Source of the DNA: Bacteroidales bacterium
Lineage (GTDB): Bacteria; Bacteroidota; Bacteroidia; Bacteroidales; UBA932
DNA length: 64,000 nt
Direction: 5' to 3'
Assembly: GCA_017551425.1 (NCBI GenBank)
Contig: JAFZLQ010000106.1
Coordinates: forward strand, 4,123-68,122
The notes under the pieces were generated by a model. The model was not told where the DNA came from and did no database searches. It saw nothing but the letters and a program-made list of their open reading frames with translations. A program made the translations under genes and the position numbers. Below, in pieces: positions 39,671 to 48,319 of the stretch (positions are counted from its first letter, which is position 1; every line of letters starts with the position of its first letter).

Positions 39671-40407
39671 ATGATTTGATGGTTATATTTCAGGTTTACG
39701 CTTTTATAGTACCCTTCGCCCTTTGCTGGAACAATGTAGGCGAAGTATTTTCCGATTCGGTCGAACTTGTCACGGATGCCGTCCGGCGCCCCCAGGATGA
39801 ACCTTTCCCTGCAGCCGTCCAGCCGGAGCTCGATGTCCGACGCCTTGCCGACGCTGATCTTCTCCACCCTGTCTTTCCATGCCTTGGACGATGATATGAA
39901 GTCCGTGAGCTCCAGCACGCCGGCCGCCCAGGCCGCATGCCCCTCGTCCTGCATGTCGGGAACCATGCCCTCGATTACGGGGACGGGTGCCGTATAGCTG
40001 GGATGCAGGGGGATGGTTACGCCCTCGCGGTCGATGTAGAAGCCGCGCCCGTCTCCCATGAAGCGCAGGGCGGGCTCCCTCTGCTCTATGCTTACGTGCA
40101 GCACTCCGTTGCGTGTGGTCCATGCCTCGCATTTGCGTACCGCCTTCTGCTCCTCCATCAGCCTTTCAATGCGCCCGAGGTCTATGCTGTCGAGCGGGGC
40201 GCCTATGTATGCGCCGTACATTTTGTCCATGCGCCCGCGTATGTCTTCCTCGCTCACGAACTCCAGGCGTCCGCGTATCTGCACGTCTAGCGATTCGCAC
40301 AGTTTGCGCGAATCCTGCCTGCCCACGCAGCTGTGGAGTATCCCGAAGCCGGCGAGCATGACGCAGATAAGCAGTGTCCAGACTATATGTACGAGGCGCT
40401 TGTTCAT
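39652..40407 (-). CDS. ftsQ: Cell division protein FtsQ
   Basis: The 251-aa bitopic membrane protein has an N-terminal transmembrane helix ('VHIVWTLLICVMLAGFGILHSC') and a periplasmic part with the POTRA-like 'IRGRLEFVSEEDIRGRM' and 'VSIEQREPALRF'. Its position between murC and ftsA is the dcw standard. It links FtsA/FtsZ to the periplasmic divisome. Confidence 0.85.
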   Translation of the reverse strand: MNKRLVHIVWTLLICVMLAGFGILHSCVGRQDSRKLCESLDVQIRGRLEFVSEEDIRGRMDKMYGAYIGAPLDSIDLGRIERLMEEQKAVRKCEAWTTRNGVLHVSIEQREPALRFMGDGRGFYIDREGVTIPLHPSYTAPVPVIEGMVPDMQDEGHAAWAAGVLELTDFISSSKAWKDRVEKISVGKASDIELRLDGCRERFILGAPDGIRDKFDRIGKYFAYIVPAKGEGYYKSVNLKYNHQIICRKDI

Positions 40408-41768
40408 TTGCGGGCGTTAAGCATTTCCGTTATGGGACCGATGAATCTGTCTATGTTTCCTGCGCCGAAGGTGGCGAGGACGTCAAGCTCGCGGCCGCGC
40501 AGCTCGTCCATCAGCTCCTCCTTGCGGATGAGCTTCTTTTCGGGCGCCGTCACGTCCTTGAAGATGAGCTCGGAGCTGACTCCCGGTATGGGTTCCTCGC
40601 GGGCGGGGTAGATGTCCAGCAGTATGAGCGAATCCAGGCCGCTCAGCGCCGCTGCGAACTCGGGAGCGAAGTCCCGGGTGCGGGTATATAGATGAGGCTG
40701 GAAGACGCCGGTGAGCTTGCGTCCGGGGAATATGCCCCGCAGCGAGCTGATGGCGCTGGCGAGTTCCGCAGGGTGATGCGCGTAATCGTCGATATAGACC
40801 AGTCCGGGCAGGTTCACGTGCTCGTCGAGCCGGCGCTGAACGCCCTTGAAGCTGCCAATGGCGCGGCGCAGTTTCTGGCCGTCGGTGCCGTGGCAGAGGC
40901 ATACCGCGGCCGCTGCGACTGCGTTCTCCACGTTCACCCAGCCGAGGGCGCCGCAGCGAATGTCGCGCAGCGTTCCGCCGGGATAGACGAGGTCGAAGGT
41001 GTAGTGGCCGTCGGGGCTGAGACGCAGGTTGGTGCTGTGGAAGTCGGCCCTGGCGTCGTCGAAATGATATGTGAAGATGCGGGCGCTCACCTGCGACTGG
41101 CTGATGGGCAGCCCGTATTTGAGAATGATGGTCTCATGCACCTGCGAGGCGAACTCGCGGAAGGCCTCCTGCACGTGATCGAGGTCTCCGTAGATGTCCA
41201 GATGGTCGGCGTCCATGGCGGTGATTGCGGCGATTGCGGGGTGCAGCTGGAGGAAGGAGCGGTCGAACTCGTCGGCCTCGGCCACCACCGTGTTCCCCTT
41301 GCTCATCAGCAGGTTGGTGCCGTAATTCTTGGAGATGCCGCCGAGGAACGCGGAGCATCCTTCGCCGCTCTCGGTGAGTATATGGGCGATGAGGGTCGAT
41401 GTGGTGGTCTTGCCGTGGGTTCCGGCGACGGCGAGGCATATCTGGTCGTCGGTGATCTCTCCCAGCACGCGCGAACGCTTCACCACCTTGTACCCGTTCT
41501 CCTGCACGAAGCGCAGCTCTCCCATGTCTGCGGGAATGGCCGGGGTGTAGATGACAAGGGTGGAAGACGGGTCTGCGGGCACCATGGAGGCGTCGTCGTC
41601 GTAATGCACGGCGATGCCTTCGGCCTCCAGCGCGGCCGTAAGGTCGGAAGGCGTACGGTCGTAGCCGCTGACGTCGAATCCGCGGAACTTGAACCAGCGT
41701 GCAAGGGCGCTCATGCCTATGCCGCCGATACCGATGAGGTAAACCTTTTTGACGTTTTCGTTCTTCAT
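40404..41768 (-). CDS. murC: UDP-N-acetylmuramate-L-alanine ligase
   Basis: The 454-aa Mur ligase has the ATP motif 'AGTHGKTTTSTLIAHIL', 'EADEFDRSFLQLHP' and C-terminal 'IDDYAHHPAELASAI'. It adds L-Ala to UDP-MurNAc in the cytoplasm. It overlaps murG and ftsQ by 4 nt each. The first 20 residues carry the dinucleotide-type 'VYLIGIGGIGMSALAR'. Confidence 0.96.
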   Translation of the reverse strand: MKNENVKKVYLIGIGGIGMSALARWFKFRGFDVSGYDRTPSDLTAALEAEGIAVHYDDDASMVPADPSSTLVIYTPAIPADMGELRFVQENGYKVVKRSRVLGEITDDQICLAVAGTHGKTTTSTLIAHILTESGEGCSAFLGGISKNYGTNLLMSKGNTVVAEADEFDRSFLQLHPAIAAITAMDADHLDIYGDLDHVQEAFREFASQVHETIILKYGLPISQSQVSARIFTYHFDDARADFHSTNLRLSPDGHYTFDLVYPGGTLRDIRCGALGWVNVENAVAAAAVCLCHGTDGQKLRRAIGSFKGVQRRLDEHVNLPGLVYIDDYAHHPAELASAISSLRGIFPGRKLTGVFQPHLYTRTRDFAPEFAAALSGLDSLILLDIYPAREEPIPGVSSELIFKDVTAPEKKLIRKEELMDELRGRELDVLATFGAGNIDRFIGPITEMLNARK

Positions 41769-42895
41769 CGCTTCACTATCTTGTATATTTCGTCCACTAT
41801 GGTCTGTGCCGCTTCGGGGAGGGCGAGGGCGGCCGCGTTACGGCCCAGGGCCTCCACCCTTGCAGGGTCGGAAACCAGCTCCAGCGCCGTCGGCATCAGC
41901 TTTTCAACCGCTTCCGAATCCTTTACCAGCAGGGCCGCGTCCTTGCGCACGAGCGCCATTGCGTTGTGCGTCTGGTGGTCCTCCGCCACGTTGGGAGAGG
42001 GCACGAACACGGCTGCCTTGTGAGTCGCGCAGATTTCCGACACGCTGGAGGCGCCGCTGCGGCTCACAACCACGTCGGCCATCGCATAAGCGAGGTCCAT
42101 GCGGGCTATGAAGTCGCTGTGCTTCACACCCGGAAGCTCGCGGCCCTCCATAAACTTGTCGATACCTGCCTTGTAATACTTGCCGCACTGCCACAGGATT
42201 TCCGTGCCTTCGCCTCCGGGGCATCCGGCCTCTATCCAGGCTTTCATGGCATTGTTGAGCGTTCCGCTGCCGAGGCTTCCGCCCACTATGAGTATATGGC
42301 GCTTCTGCGGGCTGAATCCGTAGAATTCCAGGCCCTCGGCGCGGTCTTCCGCGGTGTAGGGATGCATCTCGGGGCGGATGGGATTGCCGCTCATGACGAT
42401 CTTGTCCGCCGGGAAGAAGCGTTCCATGCCTTCGTAGGCCACGCAGATTTTCTGCACCTTGCCGCCGAGCATCTTGTTGGTGAGTCCGGCGAATCCGTTC
42501 TGCTCCTGGATGAGCGCCGGAAGCTTCATGCGGGTGGCCGCCATGAGCAGGGGAGCGCTGGCGTATCCGCCCACTCCTACTGCTATTTCCGGCTTGAACT
42601 CCTTTATGATACGGCGTGCGCGGGAGATGCTTCCGAGGAAGCGGAAGGGCACCGTGACGTCGTTCAGGATGTTCTTCAGGGTAAGCTTGCGCTGCAGCCC
42701 CACCACCGGCAGGCCGATGATGCGGAAGCCCTCGCGGGGCACCTTCTCCATCTCCATCTTGCCCTCGGCTCCCACGAAGAGTATCTCGGTGTCCGGATTC
42801 ACCTCCTTGAGCTTGCGCGCGATGGACACGGCCGGGAAGATATGGCCTCCCGTGCCTCCGCCGCTGATAATAACCCTGAGTGCTCTATATTCCAT
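41765..42895 (-). CDS. murG: MurG undecaprenyl N-acetylglucosaminyltransferase
   Basis: The 376-aa GT28 family member has the signature 'SGGGTGGHIFPAVSIA', 'VGVGGYASAPLLMAA' and 'VVSRSGASSVSEI'. It transfers GlcNAc to lipid I to form lipid II at the inner face of the membrane. It overlaps ftsW by 11 nt at its 5' end. Confidence 0.96.
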   Translation of the reverse strand: MEYRALRVIISGGGTGGHIFPAVSIARKLKEVNPDTEILFVGAEGKMEMEKVPREGFRIIGLPVVGLQRKLTLKNILNDVTVPFRFLGSISRARRIIKEFKPEIAVGVGGYASAPLLMAATRMKLPALIQEQNGFAGLTNKMLGGKVQKICVAYEGMERFFPADKIVMSGNPIRPEMHPYTAEDRAEGLEFYGFSPQKRHILIVGGSLGSGTLNNAMKAWIEAGCPGGEGTEILWQCGKYYKAGIDKFMEGRELPGVKHSDFIARMDLAYAMADVVVSRSGASSVSEICATHKAAVFVPSPNVAEDHQTHNAMALVRKDAALLVKDSEAVEKLMPTALELVSDPARVEALGRNAAALALPEAAQTIVDEIYKIVKR

Positions 42896-44264
42896 ATTCG
42901 TTCATTTCGTCTTCTATGGCGGTGTTCTCTTCTTCCTGGGGTGCACCGCCAGTCTCATATGCGTCCAGTTCTTCAAGCCCTGCCTGTACGTTCTCCTTGA
43001 GCTCCAGCAGAGGCTGTGCGTCGCGCTGCTCCTTCTCTATGCGCCTCTGGGCGATGCGGCTGAACGACAGGATGATGCCGAACGCCAGGCTGAAGCACAG
43101 GAACGCGCTGTTGCCGTGGCTGATGAGGGGCAGCGTCTGGCCTGTCATGGGGCCGATGTCGGCGTTCACGAACATGTGCAGGAAGGCCTGCCCGGTGATC
43201 AGCAGGCACAGTCCCGCCACGGTTAGCTTGGCATACAGGTCCTTGCCGCAGTTGCGCACTATTATCGACCCTCGCGCCATCAGCGACACGTACAGGAAAA
43301 TCACTATCAGGGCGCCCCAGAGGCCGTATTCCTCTATGATGAAGCTGAACATGTAGTCTTCCGAAATGTCCGGGACCACGTATCTCTGGGTGCTCTGTCC
43401 GGGGCCCTTGCCCAGCACGCCGCCTTCCTTGATGGCTATCTTGGCGCTGTAGGGCTGGCGTATCTTGTCCAGGGCTTTGTAGTATTCGTCCGAACCGGGG
43501 CGCGCGTCCATCACCTGCTGCTCCCAGTTGTCGTGCTCGGAAATACGGCTGATGGCGGTTCCTATTCGGGTCATGGCCTTCTTCCCGCTTATCTCGTAAA
43601 TGCCCCAGCACGCAAGCAGTATTACCACCGCCGCCGCGCCGAGTATGGCCATGTCGCGCAGGTTGCCTCCGCCCAGAAGTATCACCAGGAACATGATGCC
43701 GCCTATGAAAAGGGCTGCGGAGTTGCTTCCGGGCACTATCATGATGAGGGTGATCAGGAAAGGCGCGTAGATGTACATCACCTTCTTCCAGATATCCTTC
43801 CGGGGGCCTTTGAGCTCGCCTTTCTTGAAGGCGTCGAGCGCCCATGCCAGGTACAGCACCATGGCGACCTTCACCACTTCGAACACGTGCATCTGCACTC
43901 CCGCCACCTGCAGGATACGGCGTGCGCCGTTGAGCTCGATGGATTTGACTATGCCGGTGTCTATCTTGCTGAGCAGCAGGGCCAGCAGTACGAAAGACAC
44001 TGCGAATCCCCATTGCGACAGCCAGCGGAAGACCTTGATGTTCTTGATGTTGTAGCAGATTATGATGACGGCCAGGCCCGCGGCCACCACAATGAGCTGG
44101 CTGCGGACTATGTCCAGGCGGGTCTGGTGCCCTTCGAGCAGGCGTGAGGTGGAAGAGAAAATGCACACGATGCTCACCAGGATCAGCATCAGGGCGATGA
44201 TCCAGACCACCTTGTCGCCTTCGATACGCTCGAAGAAATTCCAGGCTGTGCGCTTTCCCTTCAT
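42885..44264 (-). CDS. ftsW: FtsW (SEDS-family peptidoglycan glycosyltransferase)
   Basis: The 459-aa SEDS-family membrane protein has about ten hydrophobic segments and the family signature 'LPLISHGNSAFLCFSLAFGIILS'. It polymerises septal peptidoglycan in partnership with FtsI. A long cytoplasmic C-terminal tail rich in Glu ('PQEEENTAIEDEM') ends the protein. Confidence 0.92.
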   Translation of the reverse strand: MKGKRTAWNFFERIEGDKVVWIIALMLILVSIVCIFSSTSRLLEGHQTRLDIVRSQLIVVAAGLAVIIICYNIKNIKVFRWLSQWGFAVSFVLLALLLSKIDTGIVKSIELNGARRILQVAGVQMHVFEVVKVAMVLYLAWALDAFKKGELKGPRKDIWKKVMYIYAPFLITLIMIVPGSNSAALFIGGIMFLVILLGGGNLRDMAILGAAAVVILLACWGIYEISGKKAMTRIGTAISRISEHDNWEQQVMDARPGSDEYYKALDKIRQPYSAKIAIKEGGVLGKGPGQSTQRYVVPDISEDYMFSFIIEEYGLWGALIVIFLYVSLMARGSIIVRNCGKDLYAKLTVAGLCLLITGQAFLHMFVNADIGPMTGQTLPLISHGNSAFLCFSLAFGIILSFSRIAQRRIEKEQRDAQPLLELKENVQAGLEELDAYETGGAPQEEENTAIEDEMNEYGI

Positions 44265-44270
44265 AAATTG

Positions 44271-45614
44271 TTACAGTTTCCTTACCGCCATCTTGAACTT
44301 GCGTCCGCGGTCTTCGTAATTCTCAAACAGGTCGAAACTTGCGCAGCAGGGGCTCAGGAGCACCACGTCGCCGGGCTTTGCCAGCATGCTGGAGACCTTC
44401 ACCGCCTCGTCGGCGCTGCTTGTATCGACTATATTCTCTTCGCCCACTATGGAGGCGAATGCCTGATGTATCTTGGTGTTGTCCACTCCCATGCACACGA
44501 TGGCCTTGACTTTCTCGCGCACAAGGTCGTTCAGCACGCTGTAGTCGTTGCCCTTGTCCTTGCCTCCGACTATCCAGACCACGGGCTTGGTCTGGCATTC
44601 GAGGGCGTACCATGCGGAATCCACGTTGGTGGCCTTGGAATCGTTGATGTACATGACGTCTCGTACGCTCAGGACCGGCTCCAGGCGGTGTTCGATGGGG
44701 GCGAAGCTGCCCAGGGCGCTCCGTATCTTCTCGTCTTCTATGCCGGAGACCTTTGCCGCAATGGCCGCCGCAATGGAATTGTATATGTTGTGCCGGCCGC
44801 CCAGCGCGAGCTCGCGGAGGTAGATCTCGCTCTCGCTCTGCTCGTAACGCACCACGATGCGGTTGCCGTCGAGCCATGCGCCCTGCTCCAGGTCTTTCTT
44901 CTCCTGCGAGAAGGGGAGCATCTTGCAGTGGAGGACTATCTTGCTGAGGTGCGCGATGGTGATTGCGTCGTCGGAGTCGAAGATGAAGCAGTCCTCGGGA
45001 CGGAGGTTGCGGGTGATCTTGAACTTCGCGCGCACGTAGTTCTCCATGTTGTGGTCGTAGCGGTCCAGATGGTCCGGCGTGATGTTGGTGATGATGGCTA
45101 TGTCGGGCCTGAAGTCGTAGGTGTCGTCAAGCTGGAAGCTGCTGATTTCCAGCACGTAATAATCGTGCTTCTCGGTTGCCACCTGCAGGGCGTAGCTCTT
45201 GCCGATGTTGCCTCCGAGACCCACGTCGAGTCCCGCTTCCTTCAGCAGGTAGTGGATGAGGGAGGTGGTGGTGGTCTTGCCGTTGGAACCGGTGACGCAT
45301 ATCTTCTTGGCGCTGTCGTAGCGCGATGCGAATTCTATCTCGGAGACTATGCGCGTGCCCTTTGCGGCAAACTCGCGCACCACGGGAGCGGTGGAGGGGA
45401 TGCCGGGGCTCTTCACTACCTCGTCCGCGTCGAAAATGCGCTCCGGGGTGTGTCCGCCCTGCTCGAACGGGATGTCCCACTCGGCAAGGGTGCGGGCGTA
45501 CTCGTCCTTTATCTTCCCGTTGTCGGACAGAAAGACGTCGAAGCCCTTGACCTTTGCGAGCACCGCGGCTCCTACGCCGCTTTCAGCTCCACCTAATACT
45601 ACAATTTTTGACAT
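44271..45614 (-). CDS. murD: UDP-N-acetylmuramoylalanine-D-glutamate ligase
   Basis: The 447-aa Mur ligase has the ATP motif 'CVTGSNGKTTTTSLIHYLL', 'DVGLGGNIGKSYA' and 'YINDSKATNVDSAW'. It adds D-Glu to UDP-MurNAc-L-Ala. It lies 3 nt after mraY and 6 nt before ftsW. Confidence 0.96.
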   Translation of the reverse strand: MSKIVVLGGAESGVGAAVLAKVKGFDVFLSDNGKIKDEYARTLAEWDIPFEQGGHTPERIFDADEVVKSPGIPSTAPVVREFAAKGTRIVSEIEFASRYDSAKKICVTGSNGKTTTTSLIHYLLKEAGLDVGLGGNIGKSYALQVATEKHDYYVLEISSFQLDDTYDFRPDIAIITNITPDHLDRYDHNMENYVRAKFKITRNLRPEDCFIFDSDDAITIAHLSKIVLHCKMLPFSQEKKDLEQGAWLDGNRIVVRYEQSESEIYLRELALGGRHNIYNSIAAAIAAKVSGIEDEKIRSALGSFAPIEHRLEPVLSVRDVMYINDSKATNVDSAWYALECQTKPVVWIVGGKDKGNDYSVLNDLVREKVKAIVCMGVDNTKIHQAFASIVGEENIVDTSSADEAVKVSSMLAKPGDVVLLSPCCASFDLFENYEDRGRKFKMAVRKL

Positions 45615-45617
45615 GTC

Positions 45618-46775
45618 CTATCTTATCTTCAATACGGCCAGCGTAGATACGGCCAGTATTATCCCTATGATCCAGAAGCGAGTGACTATGCGCGGCTCCG
45701 GGATTCCTTTCTTCTGGTAATGGTGATGGAGGGGCGCCATCAGGAAGACCCTGCGGCCCTCTCCGTATTTGCGTTTGGTATGTTTGAACCAGCTGCGCTG
45801 TATGATGACCGACAGGCTCTCGGCGACGAAGATGCCGCAGAGCAGCGGGAGTATGAGCTCCTTGCGGATGAGCACGGCGCTCACGCCTATAATGCCGCCT
45901 ATGGTGAGGCTGCCGGAATCGCCCATGAAGACCTGCGCCGGGAAGGTGTTGTACCACAGGAATCCTATGAGCGCCCCGACGAACGCCGCCATGAATATGG
46001 CCACCTCGCCGGACCCCGGTATGTACATGATGTTGAGGTAGTTGGCATCGATTACGTCGCCGCTCAGCCAGGCCATCACACCTATGGTTACGCCCACTAT
46101 GGCGGAAGTGCCGCTCGCCAGGCCGTCCATGCCGTCGGTGAGGTTGGTGCCGTTGGAGCATGCGAGGGTGACGAGGATAATCATGATCATGTAGATGCCC
46201 CATGAGCAATAGACCCCGAGCTGTCCCTTGAAGGGGGAGAGCCAGGAATAGTCGAACTCATGGGCCTTCACGAACGGTATGGTGGTGATGAGCCTGTCCG
46301 TGGGGATGTCGGGGCTGATGCAGACTATGAGGGCGATGAAGAGGCCCAGGGCGAACTGGAGAATGAGCTTGCCCTTCTCGCTCAGGCCCTCCTTGTTGTG
46401 CTTGAAAACCTTGATGTAATCGTCCAGGAAGCCGATTCCGCCGCACCACAGGGTGGTTATGAGCAGGAGTATGGTGTAAATGCTGTCCAGCCTGCAGACA
46501 AGCAGCGCGGAGCCTACCAGAGCGGCGATGATGATAAGGCCGCCCATGGTGGGGGTGCCCTTCTTCTGCATCTGGCCTTCGAGTCCGAGGTCGCGTATGG
46601 TCTCTCCTATCTGGTGCTTCTGCAGCCAGCGGATTATCCTGCCGCCCGCGATGAATGCGATCAGCATGCTTATGACGGCGGCCAGCATTGCCCTGAACGA
46701 AAGGTAATGCATCAGTCCCATGCCGGGAAAGTGGACGCCGAGGCTCTGGAGCCAGTCTACAAGGTGGTAGAGCAT
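45618..46775 (-). CDS. mraY: Phospho-N-acetylmuramoyl-pentapeptide transferase
   Basis: The 385-aa polytopic enzyme has the MraY signatures 'GTPTMGGLIII', 'NGTNLTDGMDGLASG', 'FMGDSGSLTIGG' and 'APLHHHYQKKG'. It makes lipid I from UDP-MurNAc-pentapeptide and undecaprenyl phosphate. The start overlaps the end of murE by 19 nt. No murF gene lies between murE and mraY, unlike in Proteobacteria. Confidence 0.97.
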   Translation of the reverse strand: MLYHLVDWLQSLGVHFPGMGLMHYLSFRAMLAAVISMLIAFIAGGRIIRWLQKHQIGETIRDLGLEGQMQKKGTPTMGGLIIIAALVGSALLVCRLDSIYTILLLITTLWCGGIGFLDDYIKVFKHNKEGLSEKGKLILQFALGLFIALIVCISPDIPTDRLITTIPFVKAHEFDYSWLSPFKGQLGVYCSWGIYMIMIILVTLACSNGTNLTDGMDGLASGTSAIVGVTIGVMAWLSGDVIDANYLNIMYIPGSGEVAIFMAAFVGALIGFLWYNTFPAQVFMGDSGSLTIGGIIGVSAVLIRKELILPLLCGIFVAESLSVIIQRSWFKHTKRKYGEGRRVFLMAPLHHHYQKKGIPEPRIVTRFWIIGIILAVSTLAVLKIR

Positions 46776-48319
46776 TGCTTGAATATATCTTTAACTATTT
46801 CCTTTTCGTCAAAATGAGTCTTCTCCGTGCCGATTATCTGGTAGGTCTCGTGCCCCTTGCCGGCCAGCAGTACGGTGCTGCCGTCGGGGGAGAGCATCAG
46901 CGCGGTGCGTATCGCCTCCCTGCGGTCGGCGATGAATATGGCCTTGGCCAGTCCTTCGGGGGAGAAGCCTTTGCGTATGTCTTCCATGATGTCTTCCGTG
47001 CGCTCCGTGCGGGAGTTGTCGGAAGTCACGAATATGCGGTCCGCCCATTTCTGCGCCACCTGCGCCATCTCCGGGCGCTTTGTGCGGTCGCGGTCTCCGC
47101 CGCAGCCGAAGAGGCACACCAGCTGCTTGCCGGGGGCCACTTCCCTGAGCGTCTTGAGCACGTTCTCGAGGGCGTCGGGGGTGTGGGCGTAGTCTATCAC
47201 TGCGCAGAGGCCGCGGGGGCCGTGTATGGTTTCCAGCCTGCCGGGGGCCGCTTCCAGCCCGGACAGCGCCACCAGAACCTCGTCCCTGTCGCAGCCTAGG
47301 GCCAGCGCGGTGCAGTATATCGCCATGAGGTTGTATGCGTTGTGCACGCCTGTGAGGCGGGTCCATACCTCGGCTCCGTCAATCTTCAGCAGCATGCCCT
47401 CGAAGCTCTTTTCCAGTATGCGGCAGCTGTGGTCTGCGATGCTGCGGCAGGAGTAGGTGACGCGGTGCGCCCGGGTGTTCTGGAGCATCACCTCGCCGTG
47501 CTTGTCGTCGATGTTGGTGATGGCGGTGGCGCCGGGGCCCAGCTCGTCGAAGAAACGCTTCTTGCAGCGCAGGTATTCGGCGAAGGTGCCGTGGTAGTCG
47601 AGGTGGTCATGGGTGAGGTTGGAGAATATGCCGACGGCGAATTCCAGCCCCGTCACGCGCTCCTGCTCCACGCCTATGGAACTGACTTCCATGAAGCAGT
47701 ATGAGCATCCGGCATCGACCATTTCTGCAAGGAGCCTGTTGGTGGTGAGTGGGTCGGAGGTGGTGTTGGCAGTCTCCATTCGCCTGTCTCCCACGTAGTT
47801 GGCTATGGTGGAGAGGAGCCCGCATTCGTAACCCAGGGCCTTGAACAGGCGGTACAGCAGGGTCACGGTGGTGGTCTTGCCGTTGGTGCCCGTTATGCCC
47901 ACGAGGCTGAGCTGGCCGCTCGGGTGCCCGTAGAACGCGTCCGCCGCGTACGCTATGGCCTTGCGGGAATCTGCAACCGTGATGATGGTGAGGTGAGATT
48001 TTTCGCTGGCGCTCAAAATGACAGCTTGAATGTCATCCTGCAGTGCTCTGCTGTCATCCAGTTGCTTTACGTTGTCATCCAGTTGCTTTACGTTGTCATC
48101 CTGAGCATCGCGAAGGATCTCATACATCACCGCCGCAGCACCGGCCTCGATGGCCTTCCCGATGTACTCGCGCCCGTCGTTCCCGCAGCCGTTCACGGCC
48201 ACGAAGAGGCTGCCGGGCACTACCTTGCGGGAATCGTTGCAGACGGCGCAGATCTCTATGTCGGTGCTGCCGGTGCAGGAGACGACTCCGCAGTTGCGTA
48301 TGATGTCTTTCAGTCTCAT
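46757..48319 (-). CDS. murE: UDP-N-acetylmuramoyl-tripeptide ligase (MurE) with repeat-derived insertion
   Basis: The 520-aa Mur ligase begins at 'MRLKDIIRNCG' (start at 48319, overlapping the ftsI stop by 4 nt); the upstream open frame lies in ftsI. ATP motif 'GITGTNGKTTTVTLLYRLF' and 'NTTSDPLTT' are intact. The substrate motif reads 'TSDNSRTE' where meso-DAP enzymes have DNPR, so the Arg is kept but Pro is Ser. Residues about 68-110 ('LRDAQDDNVKQLDDNVKQLDD...ILSASEKSHL') are not native: they translate an intergenic repeat inserted in frame in the N-terminal domain. The active site is downstream of the insertion. Confidence 0.95.
   Translation of the reverse strand: MRLKDIIRNCGVVSCTGSTDIEICAVCNDSRKVVPGSLFVAVNGCGNDGREYIGKAIEAGAAAVMYEILRDAQDDNVKQLDDNVKQLDDSRALQDDIQAVILSASEKSHLTIITVADSRKAIAYAADAFYGHPSGQLSLVGITGTNGKTTTVTLLYRLFKALGYECGLLSTIANYVGDRRMETANTTSDPLTTNRLLAEMVDAGCSYCFMEVSSIGVEQERVTGLEFAVGIFSNLTHDHLDYHGTFAEYLRCKKRFFDELGPGATAITNIDDKHGEVMLQNTRAHRVTYSCRSIADHSCRILEKSFEGMLLKIDGAEVWTRLTGVHNAYNLMAIYCTALALGCDRDEVLVALSGLEAAPGRLETIHGPRGLCAVIDYAHTPDALENVLKTLREVAPGKQLVCLFGCGGDRDRTKRPEMAQVAQKWADRIFVTSDNSRTERTEDIMEDIRKGFSPEGLAKAIFIADRREAIRTALMLSPDGSTVLLAGKGHETYQIIGTEKTHFDEKEIVKDIFKQCSTTL
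47990..48118. repeat. Intergenic-type repeat inserted in frame inside murE
   Basis: On the plus strand the segment reads GAGATTTTTCGCTGGCGCTC...TGTCATCCTG...TTGTCATCCTGAGC...CGCGAAGGATCT, the plan of a Bacteroidota intergenic repeat (compare the GTCATTCTGAGCGGAGCC repeats at 20133-20240). It includes a 21-nt tandem duplication (about 48052-48093, TTGTCATCCAGTTGCTTTAC unit). It adds about 43 codons without a stop. Confidence 0.85.
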
